From: JAAYDY01 sp964500225
Lineage (GTDB): Bacteria; Planctomycetota; Phycisphaerae; FEN-1346; JAACEH01
Direction: 5' to 3'
NCBI GenBank assembly: GCA_964500225.1
Contig: CAZCOA010000021.1
Coordinates: forward strand, 1 to 45,212
Length of the DNA: 45,212 bases
This document shows, piece by piece, positions 1-8,736 of this stretch. Made by a program: the position numbers and the translations under genes. How positions within the stretch are numbered: position 1 is the stretch's first letter; the number at the start of each line of letters is the position of its first letter. The notes beneath the pieces are model-generated. The model worked only from the letters and a program-made list of their open reading frames with translations. It searched no databases and was not told the origin of the DNA.

Positions 1-368
1 GCTGCGGGGAGGGCGGGGGGCGAACGTCGCGCGGCCACTGAATTCGGCGCCAAGCGGCCTTCTCCGGCGGCCCCATGGGGGCCTGCTGTGTTCCATGAGG
101 GCGACAGCTGCGGCGTTTTGCTCTCTTCCGCAGGCGGCCCGCGCCTGGAACCCGTCTATGCTCTGGCCTTCTGACAGACGACGGCCACAGCCGGACAGAC
201 GCATGGCGCAAAAGCACGCACAGTGCGAGAGGGACGAGCCTTGGTGCAGGAAGACCAACCCGCGAGGTGGGTGATTTTGCGCACACAGTGTTTCTGTGGC
301 TGAAAAAACGCAAAAAAACGACCAATTCATGTCTGTCGTGGTATGCTCCTGAGGAGAGAAAATGAGAA

Positions 369-407
369 AAAAACCGCACTTGCGTTGCGGGAAAATCCGC
401 GGTTTTT
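369..407. terminator. Possible bidirectional hairpin terminator
   Basis: A 9-bp stem pairs aaaaaccgc (369-377) with gcggttttt (399-407). It has A residues on one side and T residues on the other, so it could terminate in either direction. The right arm overlaps a second possible pairing: ccgcgg at 397-402 with ccgcgg at 413-418. The two structures exclude each other, as in an attenuator. No gene immediately beside it explains its presence. Confidence 0.35.
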
Positions 408-577
408 GTGCACCGCGGTAGGATCCATCGATATTTCGGTGAATCAAGTGCGTCACATCGGTCAGAAATCATCGTTACAGGAAAAAATAGGAACTTGGCA
501 TGAACTTTGCGACTTAACGCTATGCGGACAGTGCCCACGTTGGGCTTCGGCAAGAGGTTGGTTGCCTTTTGCCAATG

Positions 578-615
578 GTGGTCGGGCAATCCCCCCTCCC
601 GACCACTCTTTTTTT
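578..615 (+). terminator. Rho-independent terminator
   Basis: A perfect 9-bp stem pairs gtggtcggg (578-586) with cccgaccac (598-606). A seven-T run follows at 609-615. This is a textbook intrinsic terminator for plus-strand transcription. No protein gene ends just upstream, so it may end a small untranslated RNA beginning near 350-530, or transcription entering from outside the window. A small internal hairpin (gccc/gggc, 533-545) precedes it. Confidence 0.7.
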
Positions 616-660
616 GCGCCCTCCCGACGGTTGACCCGACGAGGACAGCGCCGCGGGCGA

Positions 661-849
661 TTGGGCCTCAGCCGAGACCCGGAAGCTTTCACGCGTGATG
701 GCACGGCGGACGGTTTCGTCCATCGGCGCGCGGTGCATCCACTGGATGATCGGCAGCTTCCTGTTACGGTGGCAGGCGTCCGTGCCGAAAAGCCGCCGTT
801 TCAGCCGCTCGATGAACCCGGGCGTGAAGTCCGGGTCGCGCGGGCCGCC
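661..849 (-). pseudogene. Coding-like fragment, unknown
   Basis: On the minus strand about 63 codons read with high third-position GC and a natural-looking composition, including RDPDFTPGFIERLKRRLFG and PIIQWMHRAPMDETVRRAIT. The frame stays open from 933 to 520, but the flanking parts turn Arg/Ser/Pro-rich and run into the terminator hairpin at 578-606. No start codon with a ribosome site is visible. I do not recognise the family. The best reading is an internal piece of a decayed gene, or chance. Confidence 0.25.
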
Positions 850-977
850 GAGCACTCCTCGTTCGGCAGGCAGCCGCCGTCGGTCCCTGATTCCATGAAT
901 CCCAGGCGCCGGCCCCCTCGCGCCCTGATCCACACGCGCAACCTACCTCCGTGCCCGGGCACTCGTGCGGGTTCGCC

Positions 978-1006
978 TTGACAGCCGGGGCCGGCGGCGA
1001 CACAAT
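978..1006 (+). promoter_or_regulatory. Promoter for lnt
   Basis: TTGACA at 978-983, a 17-nt spacer and CACAAT at 1001-1006 match the sigma70-type layout. Transcription would start about 1013, giving a leader of roughly 35 nt before the lnt ATG at 1048. The same pair of hexamers with the same spacing precedes the proC gene at the other end of the window. Confidence 0.65.
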
Positions 1007-1047
1007 GGCCGGGCACGGTTGGTCGGCACGGGGCGAACGGGACAGCC

Positions 1048-2871
1048 ATGGGCAAGAAGAGCCGCAAACGCGTTGTTACTACTGAAAAGGCTGTCTGCGG
1101 CAGTTCGCTTCGCGGCGAGGCCCCTGGCGCCGACTACCGGGTGCCCATTGGCGACCGTACGCTGAACCTCGGGCTCTGCCTGGCCACGGCGGTTCTTTTG
1201 GCCCTGGCGTTTCCGCCGCTGAACTGGTGGCCGGTGGCCTTCGTCGCCCTGGCGCCGATGCTCGTGGCCGTGGTCCGCGCCCCGTCCAGGGGCGTCCTGG
1301 CCGTCTCGACGTTCCTGGCGGCCCTCGTGTTTTATGGCGGCGAACTTTACTGGCTGGCCATGCCCACCGTGCCCGGCTACGTCGGGGCGGTGCTGTTCTG
1401 TGCCCTGTTCTGGCCGGCGTTCGGCCTGCTGACGGCGTACCTTGTGCGTCAAACGCGTCTGCCGCTGGCGGCGGCGGCCCCGATGGTCTGGGTGCCGCTG
1501 GAGTTGTTGCGGTCGCACCTGCTGACGGGCTTTCCGTGGCTCCTGATCGGCCACAGCCAGGCCGCCTGCCCGATGCTTTTGCAAGTGGTGGACCTGACGG
1601 GCGTTTACGGCCTCAGCGCCCTGGCGGCTGCCACCGCGGGACTGGTGGTGGACACCATGACGCGGCCGCTGTTTTTGCGATACGGCCGGCGCGTGCGATG
1701 GTCGCTTTCGCTGAAGGTGTCGGTGTCGGTGCTGGCGGCGGCCTGGGCGTTCGTTGTCATCTACGGGCACTATCGCCTGCGGCCGGTGGCGATGACCGAC
1801 GGGCCGCTGGTGGTCGTGGTGCAACCCAATGTGCCGCAAGACATTCGCGAGGCCCAAATCGCCGCCGAGGCCCCCGACCGCCCCCTGACGCTGACCGACG
1901 AGGCCGCACGGGTCCAGCTCCTGGAAGACCCCGCGTTTGCCGACCTCATGGCCCTGACGCCGGCGGCCCTGGCCGAGCATCCCGACGCCGACCTGGTGGT
2001 CTGGCCCGAGACGATGACGCCCGTGCCGGTGAACGAGTCGCTCCTGCGTTTCGATGCGTCGGCCTGCCAGGCCGAGGCCCGGGCATGGCAACTCCAGATG
2101 CGGACCTGCTGGCGGATGATTCACGACCTGGTGGCCGGCAGCCGGCGACGGCTTCTCGTGGGCAGTCAGGTCCGCGAGATCAACGCCGGCGGCCGCTACG
2201 GCCCGCGATTCAACCGCGCGCTGTTGTTTGCTCCCGACGACCGCGAGTTCACGACCGCCGCCACCTATGACAAGGTGCACCTGGTGCCGTTCGGCGAGTA
2301 CGTGCCGTTCAAGGAGTCGGCTCCATGGCTCTACGGGCTGCTGATGGGCCTGACGCCGTACGATTACGAGTACGATCTGACGGCGGGCAAGGCCCTGACG
2401 CGGATGGAGTTGGGCCCGTGGCGGCTGGCGGCGCCGATCTGTTTCGAGGACGCCTTCGCCGGCGTATGCCGACGGATGGTCTATGATTTCCGGGGCGACA
2501 AGGCCGCGGATTTTCTCGTCAACATCAGCAACGACGGGTGGTTTCCCGGCACGGTGGAGCTTGAGCAACACTGGAACCTCTCGGTGGTGCGGGCGGTGGA
2601 GAACCGCGTGCCGGTGGTCCGGAGCGTGAACACGGGCATTAGCGGCGTGATCGACTCCTGCGGCCGCACGGTCGTCCGCGTGAGCGATGCGGCCGGGCAC
2701 GTGCGGTCGGTGAAGGGGTATGCGGCGGCAAGACTGCAACTGGACGGGCGGCGGAGTGTGTACGGTCGGTGCGGCGACGTTTTCGCTGTGGCCTTGAGTC
2801 TGGCGGGGTGTGCGGCTATGATGGCATCGGTGGTCATGGCCGCCAGGCGTCGGCACGGCGAGGCGGCTTGA
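1048..2871 (+). CDS. lnt: Apolipoprotein N-acyltransferase Lnt
   Basis: Lnt transfers the third acyl chain from a phospholipid to the N-terminal cysteine of diacylated lipoproteins in the inner membrane. The 607-residue product has a short basic N-terminus, a block of membrane helices (about residues 38-240), then a nitrilase-like periplasmic domain (about 255-560), and a final helix near the C-terminus. The catalytic triad known for the family is visible: Glu321 in VVWPETMTP, Lys409 in TYDKVHLVPFGEYVPF and Cys465 in APICFEDAF. VRSVNTGISGVID near 524-536 is also typical. It is about 90 residues longer than the E. coli enzyme, partly from the N-terminal tail and a loop before the catalytic Glu. 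The promoter at 978-1006 supports this start, although the ribosome site is weak. The next gene encodes a lipoprotein, a plausible substrate. Confidence 0.93.
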   Translation: MGKKSRKRVVTTEKAVCGSSLRGEAPGADYRVPIGDRTLNLGLCLATAVLLALAFPPLNWWPVAFVALAPMLVAVVRAPSRGVLAVSTFLAALVFYGGELYWLAMPTVPGYVGAVLFCALFWPAFGLLTAYLVRQTRLPLAAAAPMVWVPLELLRSHLLTGFPWLLIGHSQAACPMLLQVVDLTGVYGLSALAAATAGLVVDTMTRPLFLRYGRRVRWSLSLKVSVSVLAAAWAFVVIYGHYRLRPVAMTDGPLVVVVQPNVPQDIREAQIAAEAPDRPLTLTDEAARVQLLEDPAFADLMALTPAALAEHPDADLVVWPETMTPVPVNESLLRFDASACQAEARAWQLQMRTCWRMIHDLVAGSRRRLLVGSQVREINAGGRYGPRFNRALLFAPDDREFTTAATYDKVHLVPFGEYVPFKESAPWLYGLLMGLTPYDYEYDLTAGKALTRMELGPWRLAAPICFEDAFAGVCRRMVYDFRGDKAADFLVNISNDGWFPGTVELEQHWNLSVVRAVENRVPVVRSVNTGISGVIDSCGRTVVRVSDAAGHVRSVKGYAAARLQLDGRRSVYGRCGDVFAVALSLAGCAAMMASVVMAARRRHGEAA

Positions 2872-2951
2872 GGCCGCACGCGGGCGTCGCGGTCGGGGGG
2901 GGCGGACTTCCGCTGTGGCCGAGCGTGTGTGGGGCGATTGAGGGCGATTCG

Positions 2952-4190
2952 ATGCGTGTATGTGGCAAAGGCCGGGGCTTCTCGGCGTTGTGGCGGGCTT
3001 TGGGCGTAGCGGCCGGGCTGATGGTGCTCGGCGGCTGCGACCTGGGCAGCGACAGCTACGTCAAGAAATCCGAGACGATCCTGCGCCAGTCGCTTCGCAG
3101 CGATCGGGCCACAGTGCGGATGCTGGCGATGACGGCCTACCGCGAGTTGGAGCGGGACATTCCCGACGAGGAACTTCAGGTGCTGCTGGGCGACCCGTTC
3201 GCCCCGAGCCGTTTCCTGGCGGTGATGTGCAAGGCCGAACAGGCCAGCCGTCGCGGCAAGCAGCGGCGGCGCGACCTGTCCTATTTCCGAGTGCTTTATA
3301 ATAAGGAGACGGATCCGAGCGTTCGTCTGGCGGCGGTGTACGGCATGGCGTTGTTGGGCGACATGAGCCACATCGAAGAGTTGGCCGAGGCGTTGGCCGA
3401 CCGCGGGGGCGACGCGGCGGCCCGTCGCAATGCGGCCATGCTGCTGGGATTGCTGGAGAACAAAACGGCGGTGCCGATGCTGGGGGCGTACCTGTCGGAC
3501 GCCGATGCGGTGGTGCAGATGAACGCGGCGGAGGCGATGGGGCGGCTCGGCAGCACCCGAGGGCTGGAGGTGCTGCGTCGGATGGCGACGAGCCAGGGTT
3601 CTCCGCGGCAGATCAGCGCGATCCTGGCGTTGGGGCGGGTGGGCCTGGTGCCGCGCGATGTGATGCTGCTGCGCGAGGCGTTCAGCGACGACAAACCGGT
3701 CAGTGCGATGGCACGTCTGGCGTCGTATGGGGCGCGGGCGATGCTGGGCGACTACACGCAGGCGGCGCGGCTGGGGGAAATGGCGTCGGGGCGGCCCGGT
3801 CGCGACCCGATCGACGCGCAGGACAAGGCGATGATCCTCCAGTTGCTGGCCCGGTCGGCGTATGGGCCGTCGTGGCGGTCGGTGGTGCCGTCGCTGGACG
3901 ACGGGGACCCGCTGATCCGGGCGAGTGCGGCGTGGGCGATCCTGGCGTTCGATTCGGCCGAGGGCAAGAAGCTGCGCGACACGATCGAGGCGTCCACGGC
4001 GGCCGATCGCGGGGTGCAGCAGTTGACGGAACAGGAGATCCTGCGGCCGGGGAGCTCGCCGGAATCGAAACCATCGGGGTCATCGCCGGGGCGGAAGCCG
4101 TCGGGGATGTCGCCGCTGCTGCGAGAGCCGCGCGCGGGGCCGCTGGGGCCGATCGGGCCGATTCGGCCGCAGGATACGCGAGTGCGTTAA
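2952..4190 (+). CDS. HEAT-repeat lipoprotein
   Basis: A 412-residue predicted lipoprotein. The signal peptide has a basic start and a hydrophobic core, and ends in a lipobox (VLGGC, Cys about 29). The mature part is a run of HEAT-like alpha-helical repeats with recurring Ala-rich helices such as RRNAAMLLGLLEN, VQMNAAEAMGRLGS and QISAILALGRVGL (about residues 90-260), and further helices to about 355. The tail is Pro/Ser/Gly-rich. Such solenoids usually serve as protein-binding scaffolds; no partner is evident. The frame is open further upstream, but the signal peptide fixes the start at this ATG. It follows lnt by 80 nt on the same strand and could be co-transcribed. The specific role is unknown. 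Confidence 0.8.
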   Translation: MRVCGKGRGFSALWRALGVAAGLMVLGGCDLGSDSYVKKSETILRQSLRSDRATVRMLAMTAYRELERDIPDEELQVLLGDPFAPSRFLAVMCKAEQASRRGKQRRRDLSYFRVLYNKETDPSVRLAAVYGMALLGDMSHIEELAEALADRGGDAAARRNAAMLLGLLENKTAVPMLGAYLSDADAVVQMNAAEAMGRLGSTRGLEVLRRMATSQGSPRQISAILALGRVGLVPRDVMLLREAFSDDKPVSAMARLASYGARAMLGDYTQAARLGEMASGRPGRDPIDAQDKAMILQLLARSAYGPSWRSVVPSLDDGDPLIRASAAWAILAFDSAEGKKLRDTIEASTAADRGVQQLTEQEILRPGSSPESKPSGSSPGRKPSGMSPLLREPRAGPLGPIGPIRPQDTRVR

Positions 4191-4227
4191 CAGCGTTAAA
4201 ATCGGTCCCGGGGGGTTGAGTTTTTTC

Positions 4228-4255
4228 TTGACGACCTTGTGGTGGGCGTTAGAAT
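4228..4255 (+). promoter_or_regulatory. Promoter for membrane coiled-coil gene
   Basis: TTGACG at 4228-4233, a 16-nt spacer and TAGAAT at 4250-4255. The predicted leader before the TTG start at 4448 is about 185 nt. It contains a 6-bp inverted repeat (aaggct/agcctt, about 4289-4311) that might form a small structure. Confidence 0.55.
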
Positions 4256-4447
4256 CGCATTTCCGTAATTGCCCACAGGGACGAGACTAAGGCTGTGTGT
4301 CAGGAAGCCTTGGGGGCGGCCCGTGGGAGGTTTCGGAAACGGCATCATAACATAATCTGCTGCGTGCGTCGCGTGAGGGCAGTCGTGAACCATGGCTGGT
4401 GAGTCTGCCGCGAGGCTGGGCCGGCTCGATTAAGGGAGGACCTTTCC

Positions 4448-5287
4448 TTGAGTACTCTCGGCAAGATCTTTACGGTGTTGAATGTGATCGCCGCGATCGT
4501 CCTGTGCATGCTCGTGGTGGCGTACGTCAAGAGCAGCGAGCAGCGGGACCTGCAATACGAAAACGCCGCCATCGGGCGCAAGCAGGCCACGGATGCCTGG
4601 AAGGCCTTCGAGGCCGCCCTTGGCGAAAGCAACGCGAAGCGCGCCGAACTGAGTGCCTTGTACACCCAGGAACTGGGCAACAAGGCCGCGGTGATCGAGC
4701 AGCTGCGCAATACGAACTCGGCGCTGGACCGCGACAAGGCCCAGCAGATGAAGGAGCTGAACGAGCTCCGCACGGCGGTGCAGGGGCTGAACGCCGGCCT
4801 GGACAAGATCAAGGCCGAGAAGGATGCCCTTCAGGAGGCGTACGACAAACAAGTCTCCGAGGCGACGGTGCTGCGTCAGGTCAACAGCGAGGTAACCAGT
4901 CAGAACCAGGACCTGAAGCAGATGGTGATCGACCTGAAGGCCCGTATCCGCGGCCTGGAAGTTCAGTTGGCCGAGATCGGCAAGGAGAACACCTACCTGA
5001 AGCAGAACGCGAAGGTCGAGTTGCCGAAGGTGGTTCCGGCGCTGCCGACGGTGGATCTGCACGGCGTCATCCGCGAAGTGGATAACAACACGAACGTGGC
5101 CGAGATCAGCCTCGGGTCGAGCGATCAGGTGGTCGAGAACATGAAGTTCCTGGTGTACCGTGGCAACGACTACCTGGCGGACCTGATCATCACGAAGGTG
5201 GACGAGAACACGGCGGTCGGTCGGTTGGAGTACAAGCAGGGCGACGTGCGGAGGGACGACAATGTCACGTATACCGTCCGGAGGTAG
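4448..5287 (+). CDS. Membrane-anchored coiled-coil protein
   Basis: A 279-residue protein of unrecognised family. It has one N-terminal membrane helix (about residues 7-27), a long charged coiled coil (about 50-195, with heptad-like stretches such as LKQMVIDLKARIRGLEVQL) and a small C-terminal beta-type domain (about 205-279: VDLHGVIREVDNNTNVAEISLG then VYTVRR-like strands). The topology is probably a short cytoplasmic N-terminus with the rest in the periplasm. Translation starts at TTG, supported by GGAGGA 7 nt upstream and by the membrane segment beginning directly after it. It overlaps the next gene by 26 nt, so the two are probably translationally coupled. The C-terminal fold may bind a ligand or partner; no function is assigned. 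Confidence 0.75.
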   Translation: MSTLGKIFTVLNVIAAIVLCMLVVAYVKSSEQRDLQYENAAIGRKQATDAWKAFEAALGESNAKRAELSALYTQELGNKAAVIEQLRNTNSALDRDKAQQMKELNELRTAVQGLNAGLDKIKAEKDALQEAYDKQVSEATVLRQVNSEVTSQNQDLKQMVIDLKARIRGLEVQLAEIGKENTYLKQNAKVELPKVVPALPTVDLHGVIREVDNNTNVAEISLGSSDQVVENMKFLVYRGNDYLADLIITKVDENTAVGRLEYKQGDVRRDDNVTYTVRR

Positions 5288-5591
5288 TGCGGGGGTGCAG
5301 GTGGAGGCAAAGCCGTCCAGCAGCATCTATACGCTGTTGACGATCATCGCGCTGGTGTTTCTCGTGGTGGCAGTGGCCGTTGTGATGGTGAGGGCGGACG
5401 GGCGGTTCGGTTGGGTCGTTCCGTTCGGCCAGAAGTACGATCAGTCGCAGGCTGAGCACAAGCGGCGTATGAACGAGGGCGATCAGGCGATTCGGGACGC
5501 CAAGGATGCCATGTCGAGGGTCAGCCTGAAACCGGCGGCGGCCGAGCAGGTGCAGTCGGCCTCGGAGCCGGCGGCGCCGGTGACGGAGTGA
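5262..5591 (+). CDS. Small single-pass membrane protein
   Basis: A 109-residue protein with one strong membrane helix (about residues 22-43, IYTLLTIIALVFLVVAVAVV). It is followed by a short charged helix (YDQSQAEHKRRMNEGDQAIRD) and an Ala/Pro-rich tail. The family was not recognised. The ATG lies inside the end of the preceding gene, with GGAGGG six nt ahead, so coupling is likely. An in-frame GTG at 5295 would shorten it by 11 residues but has a weaker ribosome site. The pair may form one membrane complex, which is inferred only from the overlap. Confidence 0.65.
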   Translation: MSRIPSGGSAGVQVEAKPSSSIYTLLTIIALVFLVVAVAVVMVRADGRFGWVVPFGQKYDQSQAEHKRRMNEGDQAIRDAKDAMSRVSLKPAAAEQVQSASEPAAPVTE

Positions 5592-5913
5592 GCAGGGCGG
5601 TGCTGCTGCCGCAGGTGCCCGCAAACGTGGTGCCGGCGCAGCGTTGGGATGTGCCGTGTCGATGAGGCAGCAGGACGTGCCGCAGCGGGCAGGAGGCAAG
5701 CGGTCGTAAAGTCGGTCCGGCGACACACGGCCCCGACGCTGCGGGCCGGGTGGACATCTCGAACGGGAGTTGATTCGCTAAGGGACGATCTGACGACCGG
5801 TTGGATCGTCCCTGTGTGCTTATAGGGCGTCTGTCGCGGCCGCGCGGCGCCGTCGGTCAACTCCATGCGGTCTTCCTGAGCACGGTCGCATCGAAGCTAT
5901 CGGAGCTACCCAT
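5592..5913. other. Intergenic region with inverted repeat
   Basis: No gene was seen here. The main structure is an inverted repeat with perfect 10-bp arms (5781-5790 and 5804-5813, agggacgatc/gatcgtccct). It lacks a T-run, so it is either a weak terminator for the upstream operon or a leader or operator element of mreB. TATAGG at 5821-5826 could be a -10 box, but no -35 stands at the right distance. Confidence 0.4.
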
Positions 5914-6966
5914 ATGATCGTCGATCGTATCATCGGCATGTTCTCGACGGACATGGGCATCGACCTCGGCACGGCCACGACGCTGGTCAGTGTGCGAGGC
6001 CAGGGCATCGTCCTGTGCGAACCGTCGGTCGTCGCCGTGTACAAGGACACCAATAAGCCCTTGTTCGACGGCAATGCCGTCGGCGAAGTGGCCAAGAAGA
6101 TGATCGGCAAGACGCCCGGTTCGATCGTGGCCGTTCGGCCGTTGAAGGACGGCGTGATCGCCGACTTCGACATCACCGAGGCCATGCTCAGCTACTTCAT
6201 CCGCAAGGTCCACCGGCGCAACGGGTTGTTCAATCATCCGCGCGTGGTCATCGCGATCCCGTCGGGGATTACGGCCGTCGAGACGCGGGCCGTCCGCTCG
6301 TCGGCCCGTCGCGCGGGGGCGCGCAAGGTGTACCTGGTCCGCGAGCCGATGGCCGCGGCGATCGGGGCCGGGCTGCCCGTCGAGGAACCCGTTGGCAGCA
6401 TGATCGTGGACATCGGCGGCGGCACGACCGAGGTGGCCGTCATCAGCCTCGGCGACATTGCCTGTGCCGAGAGCATCCGCGTGGCCGGCGACGACATGGA
6501 CGAGGCCATCATCAACCACATGAAGAAGACCTACAGCCTGCTGATCGGCGAACAGACGGCCGAGCGGATCAAGATCGAGATCGGGTCGGCCTACCCGCTG
6601 GAGCAGGAACTGACGATGGAGGTCTCGGGCCGCGACCTGATCGCCGGGCTGCCGCGCAAGGCCGTCGTGACCAGCGAGGAAATCCGCGAAGCCCTGAGCG
6701 AGCCGGTTCAGGCGATTGTCGAGGCCTGCAAACGGACGCTCGAGCGCAGCGAGCCGGAGCTGTCGGCCGACCTGGTGCACAACGGCATCACGATGGCCGG
6801 CGGCGGCAGCCTGTTGCGCGGTCTGGACACGGTGCTGTCCCAGGCCACGGGGCTGAAGGTGTGCGTGTCGGACGATCCGCTGACGTGTGTGGCGCGCGGC
6901 ACAGCGGTGTACCTGGAAAACATCGACCTGCTGGGCGGCCTGATCGACAGCGGCGACGATATGTGA
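5914..6966 (+). CDS. mreB: Rod-shape actin homologue MreB
   Basis: MreB is the bacterial actin that forms membrane-bound filaments and guides lateral cell-wall synthesis. The 350-residue length is normal. The nucleotide-binding signatures are all present: phosphate-1 (GIDLGTATT, residues 15-23), phosphate-2 (MIVDIGGGTTEVAV, 163-176) and the adenosine loop (TMAGGGSLLRG, 293-303). The segment EIGSAYPLE (222-230) and the short amphipathic N-terminus are also family-typical. It heads the mreB-mreC-mreD-mrdA cluster. Assignment is certain at family level. Planctomycetes vary in whether they keep this system, so its presence predicts peptidoglycan-directed elongation in this organism (inference). 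Confidence 0.96.
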   Translation: MIVDRIIGMFSTDMGIDLGTATTLVSVRGQGIVLCEPSVVAVYKDTNKPLFDGNAVGEVAKKMIGKTPGSIVAVRPLKDGVIADFDITEAMLSYFIRKVHRRNGLFNHPRVVIAIPSGITAVETRAVRSSARRAGARKVYLVREPMAAAIGAGLPVEEPVGSMIVDIGGGTTEVAVISLGDIACAESIRVAGDDMDEAIINHMKKTYSLLIGEQTAERIKIEIGSAYPLEQELTMEVSGRDLIAGLPRKAVVTSEEIREALSEPVQAIVEACKRTLERSEPELSADLVHNGITMAGGGSLLRGLDTVLSQATGLKVCVSDDPLTCVARGTAVYLENIDLLGGLIDSGDDM

Positions 6967-7129
6967 TTTTTCGCGTGCCTGTGCGAGGCGATTCGGTGTA
7001 GGATACACAAGCGGCCGATGGAGGACGCGTCGGAGGGCAGGGCGGGCGCCCTGGGGCCGCGATACGTCATCGTGCCGTCGGTCGGTTGCGCAACAAGTGT
7101 CATTCCACTGCGAAAGCAGGATTGTCTGT

Positions 7130-8062
7130 ATGGTGCGTCGTCGCCAGGCCAGTCGCATGACCCGGGTTCTGATCGCCTTCCTGGTGGTCATGGCGTTGTC
7201 GATGCTGTTGCTGGACCGCCACGGCGCGGTGGCAGCGCAGTGTCGGCGGCTGGCCCAGCACGTCTTCACGCCGGGCCAACAGTGGTCCCGCGAGGCGATG
7301 ATCGCCGTTCGCAGCCGTGCGGTGGACCTGCGGCCGATCACCGATGAGCAGAAACAGATCGAACAGTTGCGGCTGTGGCTCCACGAGTCGCGAGCGATCG
7401 TCGCCCAGCAGGCCGCACGCATCGCCGACCTCGAACAGTCCCGCAAGGCCATACAGGAAATTCTCGGCCAGTTGCCCGAGTATCCGATTCAGGTGATCCC
7501 GGCCCGCATCCTGTCGCGAAGCTATGTGGGGACCGGCGGGGGATTCCGCGTGGCGGCCGGCAAGAGTCAGGGCATTCGCGAAGGTCAACACGTCCTGTAC
7601 CGCTACATCTCCCGCGGCCGCACGTCGGGGGTGAGCGAAGGCCAGGCCGTGGTCACGGGCATGGGTGTGGTCGGCCTGGTGGCTCACGCCGACACGGACT
7701 TCAGCGAAGTGCGTCTGGTGACGAGCCCCGAGTGCCGTCTGTCGGCCCGGATCGTCCACTGGGACCGCAACGAGGGCAAGTGGGTGGCCGCGCCCGAGGT
7801 CGGACGCCTGACCGGCGCCGGCGACGGTCAGGCCATGATCATGGAACTGGTCCGCAGCAACGTGGACGTGGCCCCGGGCGACTACGTCGTGACGTACTCC
7901 GCCGGCATCGGCATCGCCGACTCGATGATCCTCGGCGAAGTCACGGCCGTGGAGCCGGGACAGGGCGGGCTGACGCACCGGATCACCGTCCGCCCTCGCG
8001 TGGACTGGAACATGCTCGACGAAGTGTACGTCCTGACGCCGCGCGGCCGACCGACCAAGTAA
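7130..8062 (+). CDS. mreC: Rod-shape protein MreC
   Basis: MreC is a bitopic membrane protein that links MreB to the penicillin-binding proteins. The product is 310 residues from this ATG: a basic cytoplasmic N-terminus (MVRRRQASRMTR), one membrane helix (about 12-30), a coiled coil (about 70-110, ITDEQKQIEQLRLWLHESR onward) and a beta-rich periplasmic part. That part contains VTGMGVVGLVAHADTDFSEVRLVTSP, a hallmark of the MreC core, and the terminal EVTAVEPG segment. An in-frame ATG at 7097 would add 11 residues. I chose 7130 for the GCAGGA ribosome site and the charge pattern. It follows mreB by 163 nt, with a TAGGAT hexamer at 6999-7004 but no clear -35. Confidence 0.9.
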   Translation: MVRRRQASRMTRVLIAFLVVMALSMLLLDRHGAVAAQCRRLAQHVFTPGQQWSREAMIAVRSRAVDLRPITDEQKQIEQLRLWLHESRAIVAQQAARIADLEQSRKAIQEILGQLPEYPIQVIPARILSRSYVGTGGGFRVAAGKSQGIREGQHVLYRYISRGRTSGVSEGQAVVTGMGVVGLVAHADTDFSEVRLVTSPECRLSARIVHWDRNEGKWVAAPEVGRLTGAGDGQAMIMELVRSNVDVAPGDYVVTYSAGIGIADSMILGEVTAVEPGQGGLTHRITVRPRVDWNMLDEVYVLTPRGRPTK

Positions 8063-8114
8063 CCCGCCGTCGGACCCCGGGGCCGCCGGACCATCTCAGA
8101 TCGGAATCGCCGCG

Positions 8115-8642
8115 ATGCGATGGTTCGTTTTCATCATCCTGGGCTGGTGCTGCACCGTGCTTCAGACCATGTTGTTCGTGCCGCGGCTGCTGGCCTTCCG
8201 CCCTTTCCACGCCGACCTGCGTCCTGACCTGTTCGTCCTGATGGCGCTGCTGGCGGCCCTGGTGGCCCGGGGCGAGGAGGCGTTCATCGCCGGGTGGGTC
8301 ATCGGCATGGTGGCCGACCTGACGGACCCGGCCAGCCAGCGGCTGGGGGCCATGGCCCTGATGCTCGCCCTGTGCAGCTACGCCGTCTGCCGCATACGGC
8401 CCGTACTGGCGTACGAGCGGCCGGCCGCGCAGATCCTGCTGGCGGTCGCCATGGTGCTCGTGGTGCGACCGGTGCAGTTGCTGATCGTTTCGTGGCACTC
8501 TTCGGCGGCGAGCGTCGGCTTCGGGCTCCTGGTCGAACAAACCCTGGGCGACGCCCTCTATACGGCCGTGCTGGCGTGGCCGTTTCTGTGGGTCACGGCG
8601 CGCCTGGCCACCCACCGCGGCCGTTTGTCCGAGCGGTCCTGA
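8115..8642 (+). CDS. mreD: Rod-shape protein MreD
   Basis: A small integral membrane protein of 175 residues with about five hydrophobic helices and little soluble sequence, lying between mreC and a class B penicillin-binding protein. Those features and the position identify MreD, the membrane component of the elongasome. Primary sequence is poorly conserved in this family. LRPDLFVLMALLAALVARGEEAFIAGWVIGM near residues 36-65 follows the usual MreD pattern of an Asp after the first helix and a Gly-rich second helix. It follows mreC by 52 nt and precedes mrdA by about 95 nt, so it is very likely in the same operon. Confidence 0.85.
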   Translation: MRWFVFIILGWCCTVLQTMLFVPRLLAFRPFHADLRPDLFVLMALLAALVARGEEAFIAGWVIGMVADLTDPASQRLGAMALMLALCSYAVCRIRPVLAYERPAAQILLAVAMVLVVRPVQLLIVSWHSSAASVGFGLLVEQTLGDALYTAVLAWPFLWVTARLATHRGRLSERS

Positions 8643-8736
8643 GACGCGCGCGTTCGTGCTTGCCATGGGCGGCCGCATCGGGTATCTGTGGGGTCGGGGT
8701 GGGGAACGTCATCGCGCGAGGGGATGCCGCTGTCGC

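Larger units (their letters stand above)
1..977. other. Intergenic region with hairpins
   Basis: Nearly 1 kb lies upstream of the lnt promoter and shows no convincing complete gene. The first 340 bases hold nothing recognised. From about 342 the sequence is locally AT-rich, with a TATGCT hexamer at 342-347 that could be a -10 box, although its -35 is poor. Two hairpins follow (369-407 and 578-615), and on the minus strand there is a short stretch of coding-like sequence at 661-849. The open frames that cross the region have low-quality, Arg/Pro-rich translations typical of chance frames in GC-rich DNA. Confidence 0.5.

Noticed and set aside
943..2856. A 637-codon open frame on the minus strand
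   Set aside because: It is antisense to lnt, whose catalytic triad and membrane helices are clear. The minus translation is His/Arg/Gln-rich and has no recognisable domain.
5781..5813. Inverted repeat before mreB as an intrinsic terminator
   Set aside because: Perfect 10-bp arms, but no T-run follows on either strand, so it is recorded only as an inverted repeat in the intergenic region.
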